This document shows positions 50,252 through 61,639 of a stretch of DNA of 64,000 bases, one piece after another (position 1 is the first letter of the stretch; every line of letters begins with the position of its first letter). The notes beneath the pieces were generated by a model. It was not told where the DNA came from. It did no database searches and saw only the letters and a list, made by a program, of their open reading frames with translations. Source of the DNA: Manis javanica (lineage: Eukaryota; Chordata; Mammalia; Pholidota; Manidae); the NCBI RefSeq assembly GCF_040802235.1, contig NC_133157.1:21717501-21781500 (forward strand), written 5' to 3'. The position numbers and the translations under genes were made by a program.

Positions 50252-50354
50252 GGGGAGCGAATGAGAGGGGGAGGAGAGAGATAGAGGCAGAGATAGAGGA
50301 AGGAGAGAGGGAGAAACCGAGAGAAGAGGAAGAGAAGGAGGGAAGCGGGAGATC
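50252..50354 (+). promoter_or_regulatory. Purine-rich (GA) tract upstream of SVEP1
   Basis: Roughly 100 bases that are over 90% A or G on the + strand, in GAGAGA, GGAGG and GAGAAGAGGAAG blocks, with only isolated C or T interruptions. Such polypurine tracts next to CpG promoters can bind GA-binding zinc-finger factors or form triplex (H-DNA); which applies here cannot be told from sequence. Confidence 0.7.
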
Positions 50355-50515
50355 TTTCTTGACTGCCCCCTTTCCTTCAAACATTTTATAGGCTTCAGGG
50401 AGCTGGAGGCGGCGAGCGGGAAGGGAGAAGAGCAGAGCGAGGGGGCAGAGCGCGCGCCGTCCGCCGCCGGGTCCCCGAGCTGCCGGAGGAGCCTGGGCTG
50501 TGTCCCCAGGGGCAG

Positions 50516-50530
50516 ATGAAAGGGCGCTGA
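50516..50530 (+). CDS. Upstream ORF in the SVEP1 5' leader (4 residues)
   Basis: ATG AAA GGG CGC TGA encodes Met-Lys-Gly-Arg and ends 115 bases before the SVEP1 ATG. The context is CAG before the ATG (C at -3) and A after, so weak to moderate. It is the only ATG between the TATA-like element and the main start. If the transcript begins upstream of 50516, scanning ribosomes would meet it first, and it could reduce or tune SVEP1 translation. Translation is inferred. Confidence 0.4.
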
Positions 50531-50645
50531 GCTCGTGGCCGCCGCCCGCGCCCCGCGCACGCCCCTCCGCGAGCGGGGCCGCCGAGCGTCTCTCCGCGCC
50601 GGGCCGACGCCTGCGCTCCGGGGCGGCCGCTCCGTCGCCGGCGCG

Positions 50646-51176
50646 ATGTGGCCGCGCCTGGCCTTTTGTTGCTGGGGTCTCGCGCTCGTTTCGGGCTGGG
50701 CGACCTTTCAGCAGATGCCCCCCTCGCGCAACTTCAGCTTCCGCCTCTTCCCCGAGGCCGCGTCCGGAGCCCCGGCTTGGCCGCCCGCGCCGCCCGCGCC
50801 CAGCGAGGAAGCGGCGGAGAGCAAAGTGGCGCGGCTGGGCCAGGCGTTCCGGCGGCGCGTGCGGCGGCTGCGGGAGCTCAGCGGGCGCCTGGAGCTCGTG
50901 TTCCTGGTGGACGAGTCGTCCAGCGTGGGCCCCGCCAACTTCCTCAGCGAGCTCAAGTTCGTCCGCAAGCTGCTCTCCGACTTCCCCGTGGTGCCCACCG
51001 CCACGCGCGTGGCCATCGTGACCTTCTCGTCCAAGAACAACGTGGTGCCGCGCGTCGATTACATCTCCTCCCGCCGCGCGCACCAGCACAAGTGCGCGCT
51101 GCTCAGCCGCGAGATCCCTGCCATCTCCTACCGCGGCGGCGGCACCTACACCAAGGGAGCCTTCCAGCAAGCGGCG
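50646..51176 (+). CDS. SVEP1: SVEP1 coding exon 1: signal peptide and start of VWA domain
   Basis: First coding exon of SVEP1 (also called polydom), a very large secreted extracellular-matrix protein that binds integrin alpha9beta1 and angiopoietin-pathway partners and is needed for lymphatic vessel development. The exon gives 177 residues. [19 protein letters not shown] is a typical signal peptide. An N-glycosylation sequon (N29-F-S) and a Pro/Ala-rich linker (about 40-55) follow, then a basic stretch (68-76). The VWA domain begins at about residue 82: hydrophobic strand LELVFLV, MIDAS motif D89-E-S91-S-S93, and the second-loop MIDAS threonine T167 in a GGGTYT segment. It matches human SVEP1 closely as I remember it. 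The ATG is the first in frame, with G at -3; the frame upstream has only a GTG and is not a likely start. The exon ends in phase 0 after Ala177, splitting the VWA domain. The rest of the protein (about 3,570 residues in human) lies beyond this window. Confidence 0.95.
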
Positions 51177-51182
51177 GTAAGG
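51177..51182 (+). promoter_or_regulatory. SVEP1: Splice donor of SVEP1 exon 1
   Basis: GTAAGG directly after GCGGCG, a good match to the consensus GTRAGT. The reading frame is at a codon boundary, so the intron is phase 0, and the known protein continues in the next exon with a Gln. Reading through the intron would add unrelated Pro-rich residues. Confidence 0.93.
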
Positions 51183-51189
51183 CGCCAGA

Positions 51190-51213
51190 CCCCCCCACCC
51201 CCACCCCCACCCC
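51190..51213 (-). promoter_or_regulatory. G-quadruplex / i-motif prone C tract by the donor
   Basis: Four C runs of 7, 5, 5 and 4 separated by single A bases, beginning 13 bases after the splice donor. The complementary (template) strand has four long G runs with one-base loops, the most stable type of G-quadruplex layout. Pre-mRNA from this strand is C-rich. Structure formation is predicted, not shown. Confidence 0.75.
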
Positions 51214-51839
51214 GGCCCTCGGTCCCGCTCCAACCCCCGCCCTTGCCGCCCACCGCTGCCTGCCCATCCCGGACCCGGGTTCCAACCTGGGCGAGCCAAC
51301 CTCCCCGTCAAGCGTCCCCATCCACGAAATCTGTCATACCTACCCTCCTGTTGTTGTGGGGGGTCCATGGGATAAGGGATTTTAAATGCCTAGCCAGCTG
51401 TCAGGCTCCCTAAGTGGACTTGTAGAGCCCTCTTAGGAAGGGGTCTTTAAAGAAGCTCACATCCACGCTTGTAGCGACAGATCGTGCCCAAGCTGAAACA
51501 GGTAGGTTATATTAGGTGTCTCTAAAGGTAAGATGTAGAGTGGCCTGAATATTGTCCCAATTCTCTTTTACATTATTTTATGCTATGTTTTATTGCATGC
51601 CTTTCTATTTTGCTCTAAGTCCTTGACAAAATTTGTGGCATCTGGAAGAGGAAGTCAGTTTTAGATGATGGACTTTTACAAAATTTAACTTCTTCTGATT
51701 ATCAAGTACTACAATTCAGTAGTTGAAGAAAATTTGGAACACATACAAATGTCTGACACATTACAGCAAGCCAGTGTTTGTGGAGTGAAGAAAACAGAAA
51801 GGAGGAAAAGGGAAAAAACCTATAATCCCATCATCCTCA

Positions 51840-54000
51840 AAAGGCCACTGTTTACATGTTGCTGAACAGTTGCCCAGTGTGCACATCTGTATATACTTTA
51901 ATCAAATTGGTGTCTTGCTGTTTTGAAGTCTACATTTTTTTCATTTGAAATGAAATAATTTGAAACATTAATTGTTTTATGTCTAATATAATATAGATAT
52001 TATATATCTACATTATTAGCTACATACTATTCCATTGAATATGTGCACCATCATTTATTTTGCCAATTACCTATTGTTGGACACTTAGGTTTTCTATTAA
52101 CTAAGTATGATAAACACAAATATTTGAGGACTCCTTTGATTACTTCTTCAGAAAAAATTTTATAAACTTCTTGAATCAAAACTTCATGAACATTTGTAAA
52201 CTTTTAGATATATATTGTTCAGTTCTTCGTTGGTGGTTGTATACATTTACATTCCAACAGCAGAGTATTACAGCAATAAATTTGCCACACTGTAACCAAT
52301 AATAGATACTATTATTAAATATCTTTGCAAATCTGATAGGTGAATAGAGGTATCATTTCAGCAAATTCAAAATTTTGTTTTACTAAGGATGAACATTTTC
52401 CATTACAATAGCTGGGCATTTGTATTTTTTCTTTGACAATTAACCTGGTAACAATTTTTGCCCATTTTGTAATTGTGGCAAATGTTTATTTTTCTTGATG
52501 GTTTGTAAAAGCTCTTTATATATAACGCTTTTATAAAGATATGCTGCAAATGTTTTTTCCACGTCACTACTTTTACTTTTGTTCATTGCAGAGTTAGATG
52601 GATGATTTAAATTTTTTATATATTCAAATCTATCAAACTTTATTCCTAAGAGCTTATATTTGTTTATATTCTTAGATTGGCCTACTGATTTCCCAAATTG
52701 GAGAAAGTTTTCCACTTAACAGTTTAATCCATCTGGAAGTTACTTTAGTACATATATGACAAAGATGCCTCATTTTATTTTTTAATTAGTAGCTAGTCAG
52801 TTGTCCCAACATCATTTGCTTAATATTCACCCATCATTTTCCAGTTTAACTGAATGTCACTTTTCTCATACCATAAATGATTATGAGAACTTGATCTCCT
52901 CTTGTCTTTTTATTAATTTTTTACTATCCTAGATAACAGGATAGCTTATCTATTATCTGTTATTTTTAAACTTTATAAAAATGATTTAATTGTAATTTTA
53001 TAATATGTTTAAATATCTGATAATACAAATTCTTCTTAGCTTTTCTTTTTAAATTAGCTCTTAAGTATTTATTACTTAATATGAATTTGTAGTTCATTTT
53101 TACATATTCCAAATGAAACCAGCCAGGATTTTTATTTCAATTAAAAAATATTGAATTAAGTTGGGAATAGTTTACATTTTGTATAATAGTCCTTCCAAGT
53201 CAAAAATATGGTATGTCCATTTATAGCCAGTTCTTTTTATATCCTTTAGTAAAATTATAGATATCTAGTAAATAACTCCTGCATATATTTTCCACATCTA
53301 GACCTAAGTATATTCTACTCAACATTGCTATCATGAATGGTATCTTTTCAAATTAAATTTTAAGCAATTACTCCTGATGTATAGAAACACTGTTGATTTT
53401 TTAAATATATTGGCTCTATCTGGATCCTTGTTGAAGCCTCTGATTCATTTTTCTTTTCAAATACATTTTATTTTACTTATAATACATGTTTATTGTAGAA
53501 AATAAATTAATCAGAAAAATTTCCTGTAAATATACTGTAATATTTTGGTACATACTGTTTTTGGCTTGTTGCAGGTGTCTAGGTTATAGGTATGTTTTTA
53601 CACATGTACATATATCATGCATCATGAATGTTTACCAAAAAAAGGGATGTATTATTGGCCATACATAACGCTTCTTTTTTGAATACCCATTAAAATATTT
53701 GGGGATGATTATCCATTTCTTATTGGAGGGTAGTTCTTTTTCTTATTGATTTGCAAATGCTCTTTAAATCTTAATGATATTAGCCTCCCCACTGCTAAGT
53801 ATGAGGCAAATAGTTTTCCTCAGTTTTTCACTTGCCTTTTAATTTTGTTTATGATGCTAGCAACTGTCATTTTACCAATCTTCTGAATCTGTTTTCCTTT
53901 CATTTGTGCTTTTTTTTTCATTTCCTGTGGTATTTGAAAGGCTTTGCCTTAAGATATGAAATAATTCCTTAAAGATGCTCTCTGTTTATTGAAGTCGTTG
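51840..54000 (-). repeat. Old L1 (L1M-type) 3' fragments, antisense, in intron 1
   Basis: T-rich intron sequence with antisense L1 3' landmarks: ATACTATTCCATTGAATATG, TACATTTACATTCCAACAGC, AATTTTTGCCCATTTTGTAA, AAAAGCTCTTTATATATAAC, CCATCTGGAAGTTACTTTAG, then a second related stretch at 53450-54000 (TTATTGATTTGCAAATGCTC, TAGTTTTCCTCAGTTTTTCA). Inserted opposite to SVEP1 transcription, as is common for tolerated intronic L1s. Confidence 0.65.
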
Positions 54001-55920
54001 CTCCAGGTAGGGTTCAGTTTTGCAGACCTAGTTCCCTGCTGACCTCCACTCCAAGTACCCATTAGTTCCAATGGCTGGTCTTACTCCTGATGCCAGGCCC
54101 ATACCATCATGCTCTCTCAGAGAAAAACTTGCCATATGCCAGGTCCTCTGTTTGGCTTGGCCAGGTTTGCTCTGGGCCTCTGAGGACTGCTGATCTAGTT
54201 AAATGGGTTAAGAGTCAAGTGCATACCGCTTCCCTCAAAACCTACTTTGTCTACAGGTTTCTCCTTCCAAACACTACATCCTGTCTTGGAAGGTGAAATT
54301 CCCAACAAGGTTTCCCAGTGCTTTTCTTTAGTCTGGATCCATTTGTAATCTAACAACCAGAGAAGTCTCAAAAGTTTGTGTTATCTGGACTTCACCTTAT
54401 TTTGTTTTTCTTTTCTCATTTTGATAAAGTTATGAGAGGGATAGGAGAGGGTCAGCTGCACCCAGTCCCTGTCTAACCTGGAAACCTGTATGTCTTTATT
54501 GTAACTTTTCCAGACCTCTGATGAGCATCCTTAGGTATTAAAATTGGATCTTTGGAAAAAATTGATAGAAAATGACCACTTTTGAGAAATGGCATTTACT
54601 GGAGGTTTGAATATGGATTTTTGCATAGAGATCAGGCAAGTGTGTTTCATAGAAGAATTAGTTTGAAATGGTAAGCTGTGTAGGTTGGGTTTGGAGATGA
54701 AACTTAAACATTTCAGCATGAAAACAAGGCCATTCATCAGATTTCCATGTGTGCGCTGAGTAGTCATATTGAAACTGATTGTAATCTGGCCTTTATGTGA
54801 CATGAAAAGTCGTAGGGACATTTTTGAGGTTATGAATTACTTTCCCCAGAAAAATTAGTTTTTCGAATCTTCTCCACTTGTAATTGAATGCCCATGCAAC
54901 TCTACACAGACCCACAAATACAGGCAAATATGCAAACACTTAAACACATACATAGATACACGCTGCAAGTCCACAGCTACCCCTCAGACTCCTTCCCCCT
55001 CTTATGTAAAATATCAAGATGTAGAATTTCCTTACCAACGTGAAAATTGCTGATATCTTTCATTACAGATGATTGATTAAACAAAAAGTCTAACAGTGCT
55101 GCTCCATTTCTTTAATTTGGTGTTGGAATTGTACAACTTAATGGGAAGTGCATGTATGGACACTATTATCCCACTTTATTTGAATCGATGAACTGCAGTG
55201 TGCACCTTTTCTTTTTAAACACCACCCCTAGCACTCATCAAAGAGCACAAGGACTGAAGCATAGGTCCTCTCAGAGATGCAATCAGTAGAATGGGGGAAA
55301 AGATTTAGTGCCCTGAACTTAATGATATGAAAACCTTTAACAAAATAACAAAAAAGCTCTTCTGCTTTTCCTTTCCAGGAAACGATCATTTCATAACAAG
55401 CTTTCTCCTTGGTGTTTCTCCCCACCATGTGCTTATAAATTACCTTTCCTAAATGGCATACTTTGGACTAGCCCTACTATGAATGCCAGACTCTCCATCT
55501 CCTAAGCGTTACATGTCATAATAAAATCAGAGCCCCTCATTCCTACATCCCTTTTGCTAGCTATCTGTTAAACATAGCATGAAGCTTCCTTTGAAAAAAA
55601 TTTGTTTCCTTCATTGTTCCAGCATTCCAGAAATATGATCCTCTGATGGGGAATGTGCTGCGTCACCAAAAATCTGAGCCGTAGGTGACCAAAAGACTGG
55701 AAATAGATAGGCAGGAGCTCTTCCTAGCTTCCAGAAAGGGCATCGTTGTTGTATGTCCACGCTGGCACACATTCACCTGGAGAGTAATCTGATCTGTCAG
55801 TCTCATGGGAAGAAAGTTTCTGCTTTTAAGGTTTCTAACAAAACCTGGAGATGTGTGAGATGACTACTGGGTTAAAACCCTGATGGGTAAAATTAGTGTC
55901 ACGATTAGATCAGAATACTA
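54001..55920. other. Intron 1 sequence, nothing recognised
   Basis: No exon, RNA gene or assignable repeat. Open frames of 66-96 codons on the minus strand are featureless. Confidence 0.4.
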
Positions 55921-55924
55921 CCAC

Positions 55925-56008
55925 AGGCATGAGACCAAGTTTTCCCCAATGACATCACCACATAGATCTCCATGTAGATCTCATTGGGGAGAACTTGGTC
56001 TCATGCCT
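55925..56008. repeat. 84-base hairpin: 28-bp inverted repeat
   Basis: Left arm 55925-55952 (begins AGGCATGAGACCAAG) pairs with right arm 55981-56008 (ends CTTGGTCTCATGCCT). 27 of 28 positions are perfect, and the other becomes a G-U pair in the + strand RNA. The 28-base loop can pair partly (ACAT with ATGT) and holds two AGATCT sites. In sense RNA of SVEP1 intron 1 this would fold into a long, nearly perfect stem. It does not match MADE1 or another palindromic transposon that I know. Confidence 0.85.
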
Positions 56009-59000
56009 CTCCTTGCAGAGGAAGGAGAGGTTTGATGCTGAGGAAGTAACAAGCAGTCTTTGCCATTCCACCCAGTGTGTCAGGAAGAGCATGCGCCTGA
56101 CCAGGGAAATGTTTGGAAACTCCACTTGATTCTTCCTTACATGGCCTGACCCAGCTCAAGACGGAAGAGGCAGGCCTTGCCTAACTAAAAAATACCTGCC
56201 TCCTTGTGCTAGATTATAGCTCTTTTAGTAAAAACTATCAAAAGTGCAGAGAAAGGCACTAAAATTTTGGCAACAGAAACTTCTCATGTTAGTTTCCCAG
56301 AAGCCAGAAGCTTCTAAATAAAAATGGTACTTATTCTCAAATACAAGATTATACTGAGAATAGCAGGGAAAAAATGCTTACTACAAAATCAAATCAGCAT
56401 TTTATTGTCAATTTAGTAAACCCTACTTAACATTTCTCAGGAAAACATGGTGCTTCTTTAGCCTTTCTAGAATAAGCTGTCAGGTTGAGACCTCTACATG
56501 AAAAGGAATTTCCTGTTCTGTATTGTGTCTGTCTTTCCCATAGATTTTTAAAACTATTCTCTAAAGCTCCCCAGGCCATATGAGAAATGGATTTCTGGCA
56601 TAGACTGTGCTTACATACAGTAACCTGCTCTGGTTTAGAGGCCAATTGTGTATAGGAAAAATTGTGAGAACTGTTGCTGTAGGTTGAATGTTGTTACAGT
56701 GCTTCACTTGAAATGAATGACACTGGTCACAAAATGAAATCTGTAACGTATATTAGTCGGTGCATTTTCTTCTCAATCTTTATGAAAAGATTTTTAAAGT
56801 ATTTGTCTCTGCTATCGGTCATTCTCATGAGGTCATTTAAGCAGTTGCTGTTTTATTTGTGTAGGGTGAAGCAATAAGATTTTTCAAATTCAGAGCATAT
56901 ATTTCTTTCATAACGGCAGTACATGGGAAAGCTATAACTTCTTAGCTGGACTTATTGCATGATTAAATCATTTACTTAACAAAAGTTTAGTTTACTTAGT
57001 AAATTTCTTAGTCATTTACTAAGTCAAGTCCAAGTTGGATATTTTTCTAGTTGTCAGTTATTGCTAGGGGATATAAAGTATATTTTTAGATACATGAGTT
57101 TGAAGCACTCTTTTCTTAATTCCCGCTGAAACACTCTCAATAGGCTTCATTAAAAAGTTGCCTTTAATGCCCACAGCACCTTAATATCAGATATACTGGT
57201 TGCTAATACAAAATGCAGTTCTTAAATTTCAAGATGATATTTAAAATCTGTATAGGTGTATGTGGTTAAAATACATACACTTTAATTTTCTCAGATATGA
57301 ACTCTCTCAAATTTCCACTAGTTCTACCTATAAACTTATGTGTATGTACATTTAACCATACTTCATATGTTTATTAGAGTAAGGGTCTCTTCACTCAGTC
57401 AAGGAAGATTTGCCAAGTATTTCCTCTTTATTGTGTCTTCAAGATCTTCCTTTTAATAGGCTCTTTTCTCTTGTTGTAAAGCATTCACAGTACATCTACA
57501 TGTTTAAATATTGGTAGCGGGTTACCAGAGCAATATGGTAAATTGTCAGTATGTTTGCAGAATCTTAAAAGTAAAAGTCTTAAAGCTAAGTAATTAACAA
57601 TCAAGGAATTTCTTAAAAAATCTCAAGTTACAAAGATTCCTATAAAGGGACGTTCATCCCATCATTCCTTGGAATAGGGAACAATTTAGAAACAATGTGG
57701 ACATGGTTTGGCAGGGCTTAATAAATTACACCTTTCTTCATCTCTCCGGAGTTGTAAATTAACGGAATTGAAGGCAGGTGGAGAATCAAATGTGCCCTTG
57801 TCTCCTCTTAACGGAGAGTGTGGTTTAGGCGCACAGCTTCCTAATCTGCAAATCCTAATCTGTGTATCTAAATTTAGATTGACTTCCCTCCCCAGGAATA
57901 GACAATTCTGGGCATGTGGGAGCTGCTTGCCTCTGTAATATTGAGATGTTTCCTTCCTGGCAGCCAAGGGCCAAAGAGAAGGGGAGTGGGTGGGGCTGAG
58001 GAAACCCTCCTCCCCAGGGGAAGAGTGAGAAATGGGGTCAGAGGGGGGCCAGAGGGTAACTCTGATGGCTGACACTCCGCACAGGAACTAGAGGCAGCAA
58101 CCACCCCGTTCCAACAACTCAAGACTGAACAAAATAACACAGCCCCGCTGGAATGTATTATGGTCAATAAAATCATATTTTAAGAAGTTATTTAATGACA
58201 TTGTAAACTGGCCAGATGTCATAGTAAATGAGCTGAGACTCTGTGTGTTTACCCTCAGTATATAAAACTATATATATGTTAACACAAATCTAATTTCATA
58301 AAATCTGTGCACTCAGAAAAAAGTGGGGAGAAAAGTTTTACAATATTAACAGCTGTTATCCACAGGTAGTGTATTGACCTATCTAAATATGTCTACTTCT
58401 TCTGCATTTGAAAAGGTAGTTATAATGAACGTGTATTAGTAGGAAGTGACATATCACTGTCTACCTGGGCGCAGGTGTTTGAAGACATACCTTTGGGGCT
58501 TCTGGAGGCATAGCCTGAAGTGATAGGTCTCAAGTGTAAAAATCCTTGTATCTGAAATATGCGTGGGATTTTGTGTTCTGTTCCACACTACAGTTCTGCT
58601 TTAAGAAATAAAATGGCACTTTAGTTAGTTTATTCTCAGGAAATTGAAAGGAAACAATTCCTTTTTTGTTTTGTTTTGATGATGGTGCGTGTTTCACGCC
58701 TTGGCAAGCTGCCTGCAGGTATTCGCTGAGGAGAGGGGCTGGACGGCCCGCCACAATGTGACAGAGCCAGGTTTTGAGGTAGCAGATGGTGGAAATGACT
58801 GAGTCCGTCACCTTGCTGAGAAATCAGGAGAATGTGGCCCTCTTCTGGCTTGTCACACATGGAGAAGGACGCTGACCCGCTGCTCTTGTCAGCCTCTCTT
58901 ACTCTTACTGGTTATATTCATCAAAGAACATTCTCAGGGAAGAAAGGTGTTCTCTAACCCTCTAATGTAATCACATGTAAATGAAAGAGTTGCCTTACAG

Positions 59001-60850
59001 GACCTCATTCTCCAGCTCTCAAGCTTTATTTTTGATGTGATTTTTTTTTCTTCTCCTCTGCAGTAAAAGACAGACTGTTTACCTGCTGTTATTGAGGGTG
59101 AGGATTCAGGCACATTCAGATGCGTTGTTTGATAGTGTGTTTTGATAATGGCATCTCTTTCCAACTTGGTTCACTCATTTTGACCTACACTAGTTGAGTC
59201 AGATCTGGAAATAAGGCTGTATCATTTTAATCCTATTTTTTAGGCTTTACCTTTCCAGATGAATCTGAAATTGAGAGAAATTAAGTGATTTTTATTTGTT
59301 GGTGATTTTTCACAGTACTGTTTCTAAAGCCAAGATTTGTCTTTTTGTAGTCACAATATCCTTCAAAATACTCATGCTTGGTTTTTAAGTGTTGCTCCAA
59401 AAGTGATTATTTCAAGCAGTTATTATTGGAATCTTTCTAGCAATAAAGGTACCAAATTTTAGGCTATTTGTGTCTAATCGATAATAAAAGATCTGTATCT
59501 TAAATACTCATCTCAACGGGATGTTATGTGGGACTTTCTTTGTTGTCCTTGATTTGGCACCAGGACCCATGGCATAAACACTGAGTCTCCCACATTTTAA
59601 GAGAGCCACCACCCACAGAGCATGATGCACTCCCTCACTGTTCATGGACACCGTGCAGAACAGGCCCTAACGGCCAGTGCCCCCTCACTGCTGCCCAGCA
59701 CCCTACTCTTGTTTAAGAAGTACCAGCAGAGAGCTGGGGAGAAAGAACGAAGCAGAGACAAAGAGAAACAGAGCAGGCCCTGTGATCTTAGGGGGAAAGC
59801 AGTGTTCATACTGAAAGGTGAATCTCTCCTGTCCTTCCAGCAGCTGAGAAAGAGACCAGCGTACTATATACTGGTTGGAAATTTACTTGGGGCGAGGCTT
59901 TGGTTTGCCTCTGTGCCTATTTATGGAAAAGAGGCAAGCCAGAAACATGGCCAGTGTCTCAGTGTGGGTTCGGCCAGAAGCAGAACTGAGATGAGGATTC
60001 AATTGTGAGTAGCTTATTTGGGAGGTGATCCTAGTAAACACTGGTAGGAGTGGGATGTGACACAGGAAGAGAATCAACGCCAGAAAGGTAACTAGTGCTT
60101 AATCCCACTGGAAGCCAATATAGAATGCAAGCCTTAGAGTGATTCCAACTGAGAGGGATTTGGGCATTATAGACTTAGTCTCTGCAGTCACTGTTGAGAG
60201 TTGCTTCCTGGAGGGCATTTATTCTCTGTCTCTCTCAATGCCCCTGTAAGTGGGCACAGTGGTCTTCAGGCACCAAAGAAAGCCCTCAAAGAGATGCAGA
60301 TGCCAGCAGTAGGAAGTCTGGGACATGGGCGAGGGGAGGAACAGACAAGGTCTGCTGTCGCAGGCAGAAGGGCAGCCGCGGAGGACAGCCTTCCCCACCA
60401 GCATTTGCCAAAGCAAGGGTGTGTGAGTTTTCCATGGAGGAAGGAGAACCGTGGAAAATAGCTGGACATGAGTCACTTTCTTGCCCACTAAGCAAGACAG
60501 GTCCAGTGGTAAGAGACTGTTGGGTATACTCGTGGACGCGGGGTCTGAGCAAAGGTGGAGAGTGCTCCAAAGAGCCCCCACACAGGTCTGCACTTGATAG
60601 TCCACAAACAGCGAAAGCACCACTGGCTTTTTCTTTATTTCCTTTCACTTTTTGCCCTTTTGAAATTTCCTCTTTCTCCTGTGGTTTGAAGGCACGAGAC
60701 CTACTATCAGAATTTAATAAGCAAAGGTAATTGAAGTCCCAGCAGTATAGTTCTTTGCAGGAATTTGCAGAGTAATTTCTATTCACCTATCTGATATTGT
60801 CCCATATTGTGGAGAAATACTGTGGGGACCTCTCTAATTAAGTAAGGAAA
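56009..60850. other. Intron 1 sequence, no exon recognised
   Basis: Mostly unique-looking. Less AT-rich patches lie at 57680-58160, 58680-58900 and 60200-60650; none has splice-bounded coding sequence that I recognise. Sequence at about 60010-60150 (TTATTTGGGAGGTGATCCTA, GAATCAACGCCAGAAAGG) resembles an old repeat of unassigned family. Overlapping open frames up to 178 codons at 60194-60786 occur on both strands and are not convincing. Confidence 0.4.
56994..57024. repeat. Short perfect inverted repeat, 11-bp arms
   Basis: ACTTAGTAAAT at 56994-57004 and ATTTACTAAGT at 57014-57024 are exact complements with a 9-base spacer. Confidence 0.85.
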
Positions 60851-60859
60851 TCATAGGGA

Positions 60860-60990
60860 AATGTGACACATAATGCTTTCATAGCACTTGCTGTCAAGGT
60901 GACGTCCATCTCCCCTCTGCTTGTTGAGGACAGAGATTACATCTTATTTGATTTTATATCTGCTACAGGACCTAGAAAATGGTATTCATT
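60860..60990 (+). repeat. LINE L2 3' end fragment, sense
   Basis: GCACTTGCTGTCAAGGTGAC, TTGTTGAGGACAGAGATTAC and CTGCTACAGGACCTAGAAAA fit a diverged L2 tail. Confidence 0.5.
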
Positions 60991-61635
60991 ATGACTTTGG
61001 AGTTTTTAAAAAGATATTTATCTTATTCAGCATTTTTAATTTTAGTCTATCAAGGATAGTACTGTGCTTCTCTGATTTATTTTCTAACTAAAACAAGGAT
61101 AGTTATGACACCTTGACTATATCCAGTGGGTGCTTATCTTTTTAAATGATTGATGAATTATAATAATTTTAGTAAATTCAGACCACTTTCCCCAGGGAGC
61201 AGCATAAAGTGTTAAGTAGAATCTCAGACAGATAGGAATCCCTGCCTTTCTTTCTCTAAATCTGGCCAAGGAGGCAGACCCCACGACACCTTTGCAGAGA
61301 ACCATCCAGTGAGTTCAGAAGGGAATCGACAGGCGTCTGAGTTTTGAATGCCTGTCCCCTCTCCATCTCGCTGTTAGTACTGCCCTTTAACCAGTTCTGC
61401 AATGTCATCCTCATTACAGCATAAGTTCAAGTAATTTTTCTTTCCTCTGTCATGGACATTATCATCTTGGCTCAGGTAGAGTGGTATGGTTATTGGTCAT
61501 AACCCCCTGACCTGTCTGGTCAGCCTCCACAAACGTGATGACTTGTTTGCATTCCCAGCTTTGAATGACATGTTGGTTTTGTCGTAGTTGGTTTGTCCAC
61601 TTGACACATACTCCAGCTACATGTTGAAAGTTCCT
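60991..61635. other. Intron 1 sequence, nothing recognised
   Basis: No feature recognised. Confidence 0.4.
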
Positions 61636-61639
61636 TTTA

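Larger units (their letters stand above)
50384..51340 (+). promoter_or_regulatory. SVEP1: SVEP1 CpG-island promoter and 5' end
   Basis: From about 50390 to 51340 the sequence changes sharply to very high G+C with dense CpG, unlike the AT-rich flanks. A TATA-like TTTTATA lies at 50384-50390, just at the island edge. If it works as a TATA box, transcription would start near 50410-50420 and give a 5' UTR of about 230 bases. A GC box (GGGGCGG) is at 50620-50626. The start site is inferred, not shown. Confidence 0.7.

Noticed and set aside
50535..50645. N-terminal extension of SVEP1 upstream of the ATG
   Set aside because: The extended frame begins with GTG, not ATG, and would bury the signal peptide. 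Human SVEP1 starts at the MWPRL methionine.
50220..51368. 382-codon open frame antisense to SVEP1 exon 1
   Set aside because: It is a by-product of high G+C, where stop codons are rare. The translation is Gly/Arg/Pro/Ala-rich and low in complexity, and the opposite strand is clearly the real exon.
50500..51385. Other-frame + strand open frames of 173 and 245 codons over exon 1
   Set aside because: They overlap the SVEP1 frame, are Arg/Pro/Ala-rich and match no protein. They are GC-driven shadows.
51177..51413. Read-through of the SVEP1 frame past the donor
   Set aside because: There is a consensus GTAAGG at the codon boundary, and the downstream translation is Pro-rich and unlike the VWA domain.
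60194..60786. Overlapping open frames of 86-178 codons on both strands
   Set aside because: Mutually overlapping, no conserved domain, and inside an intron with no convincing splice-bounded exon.
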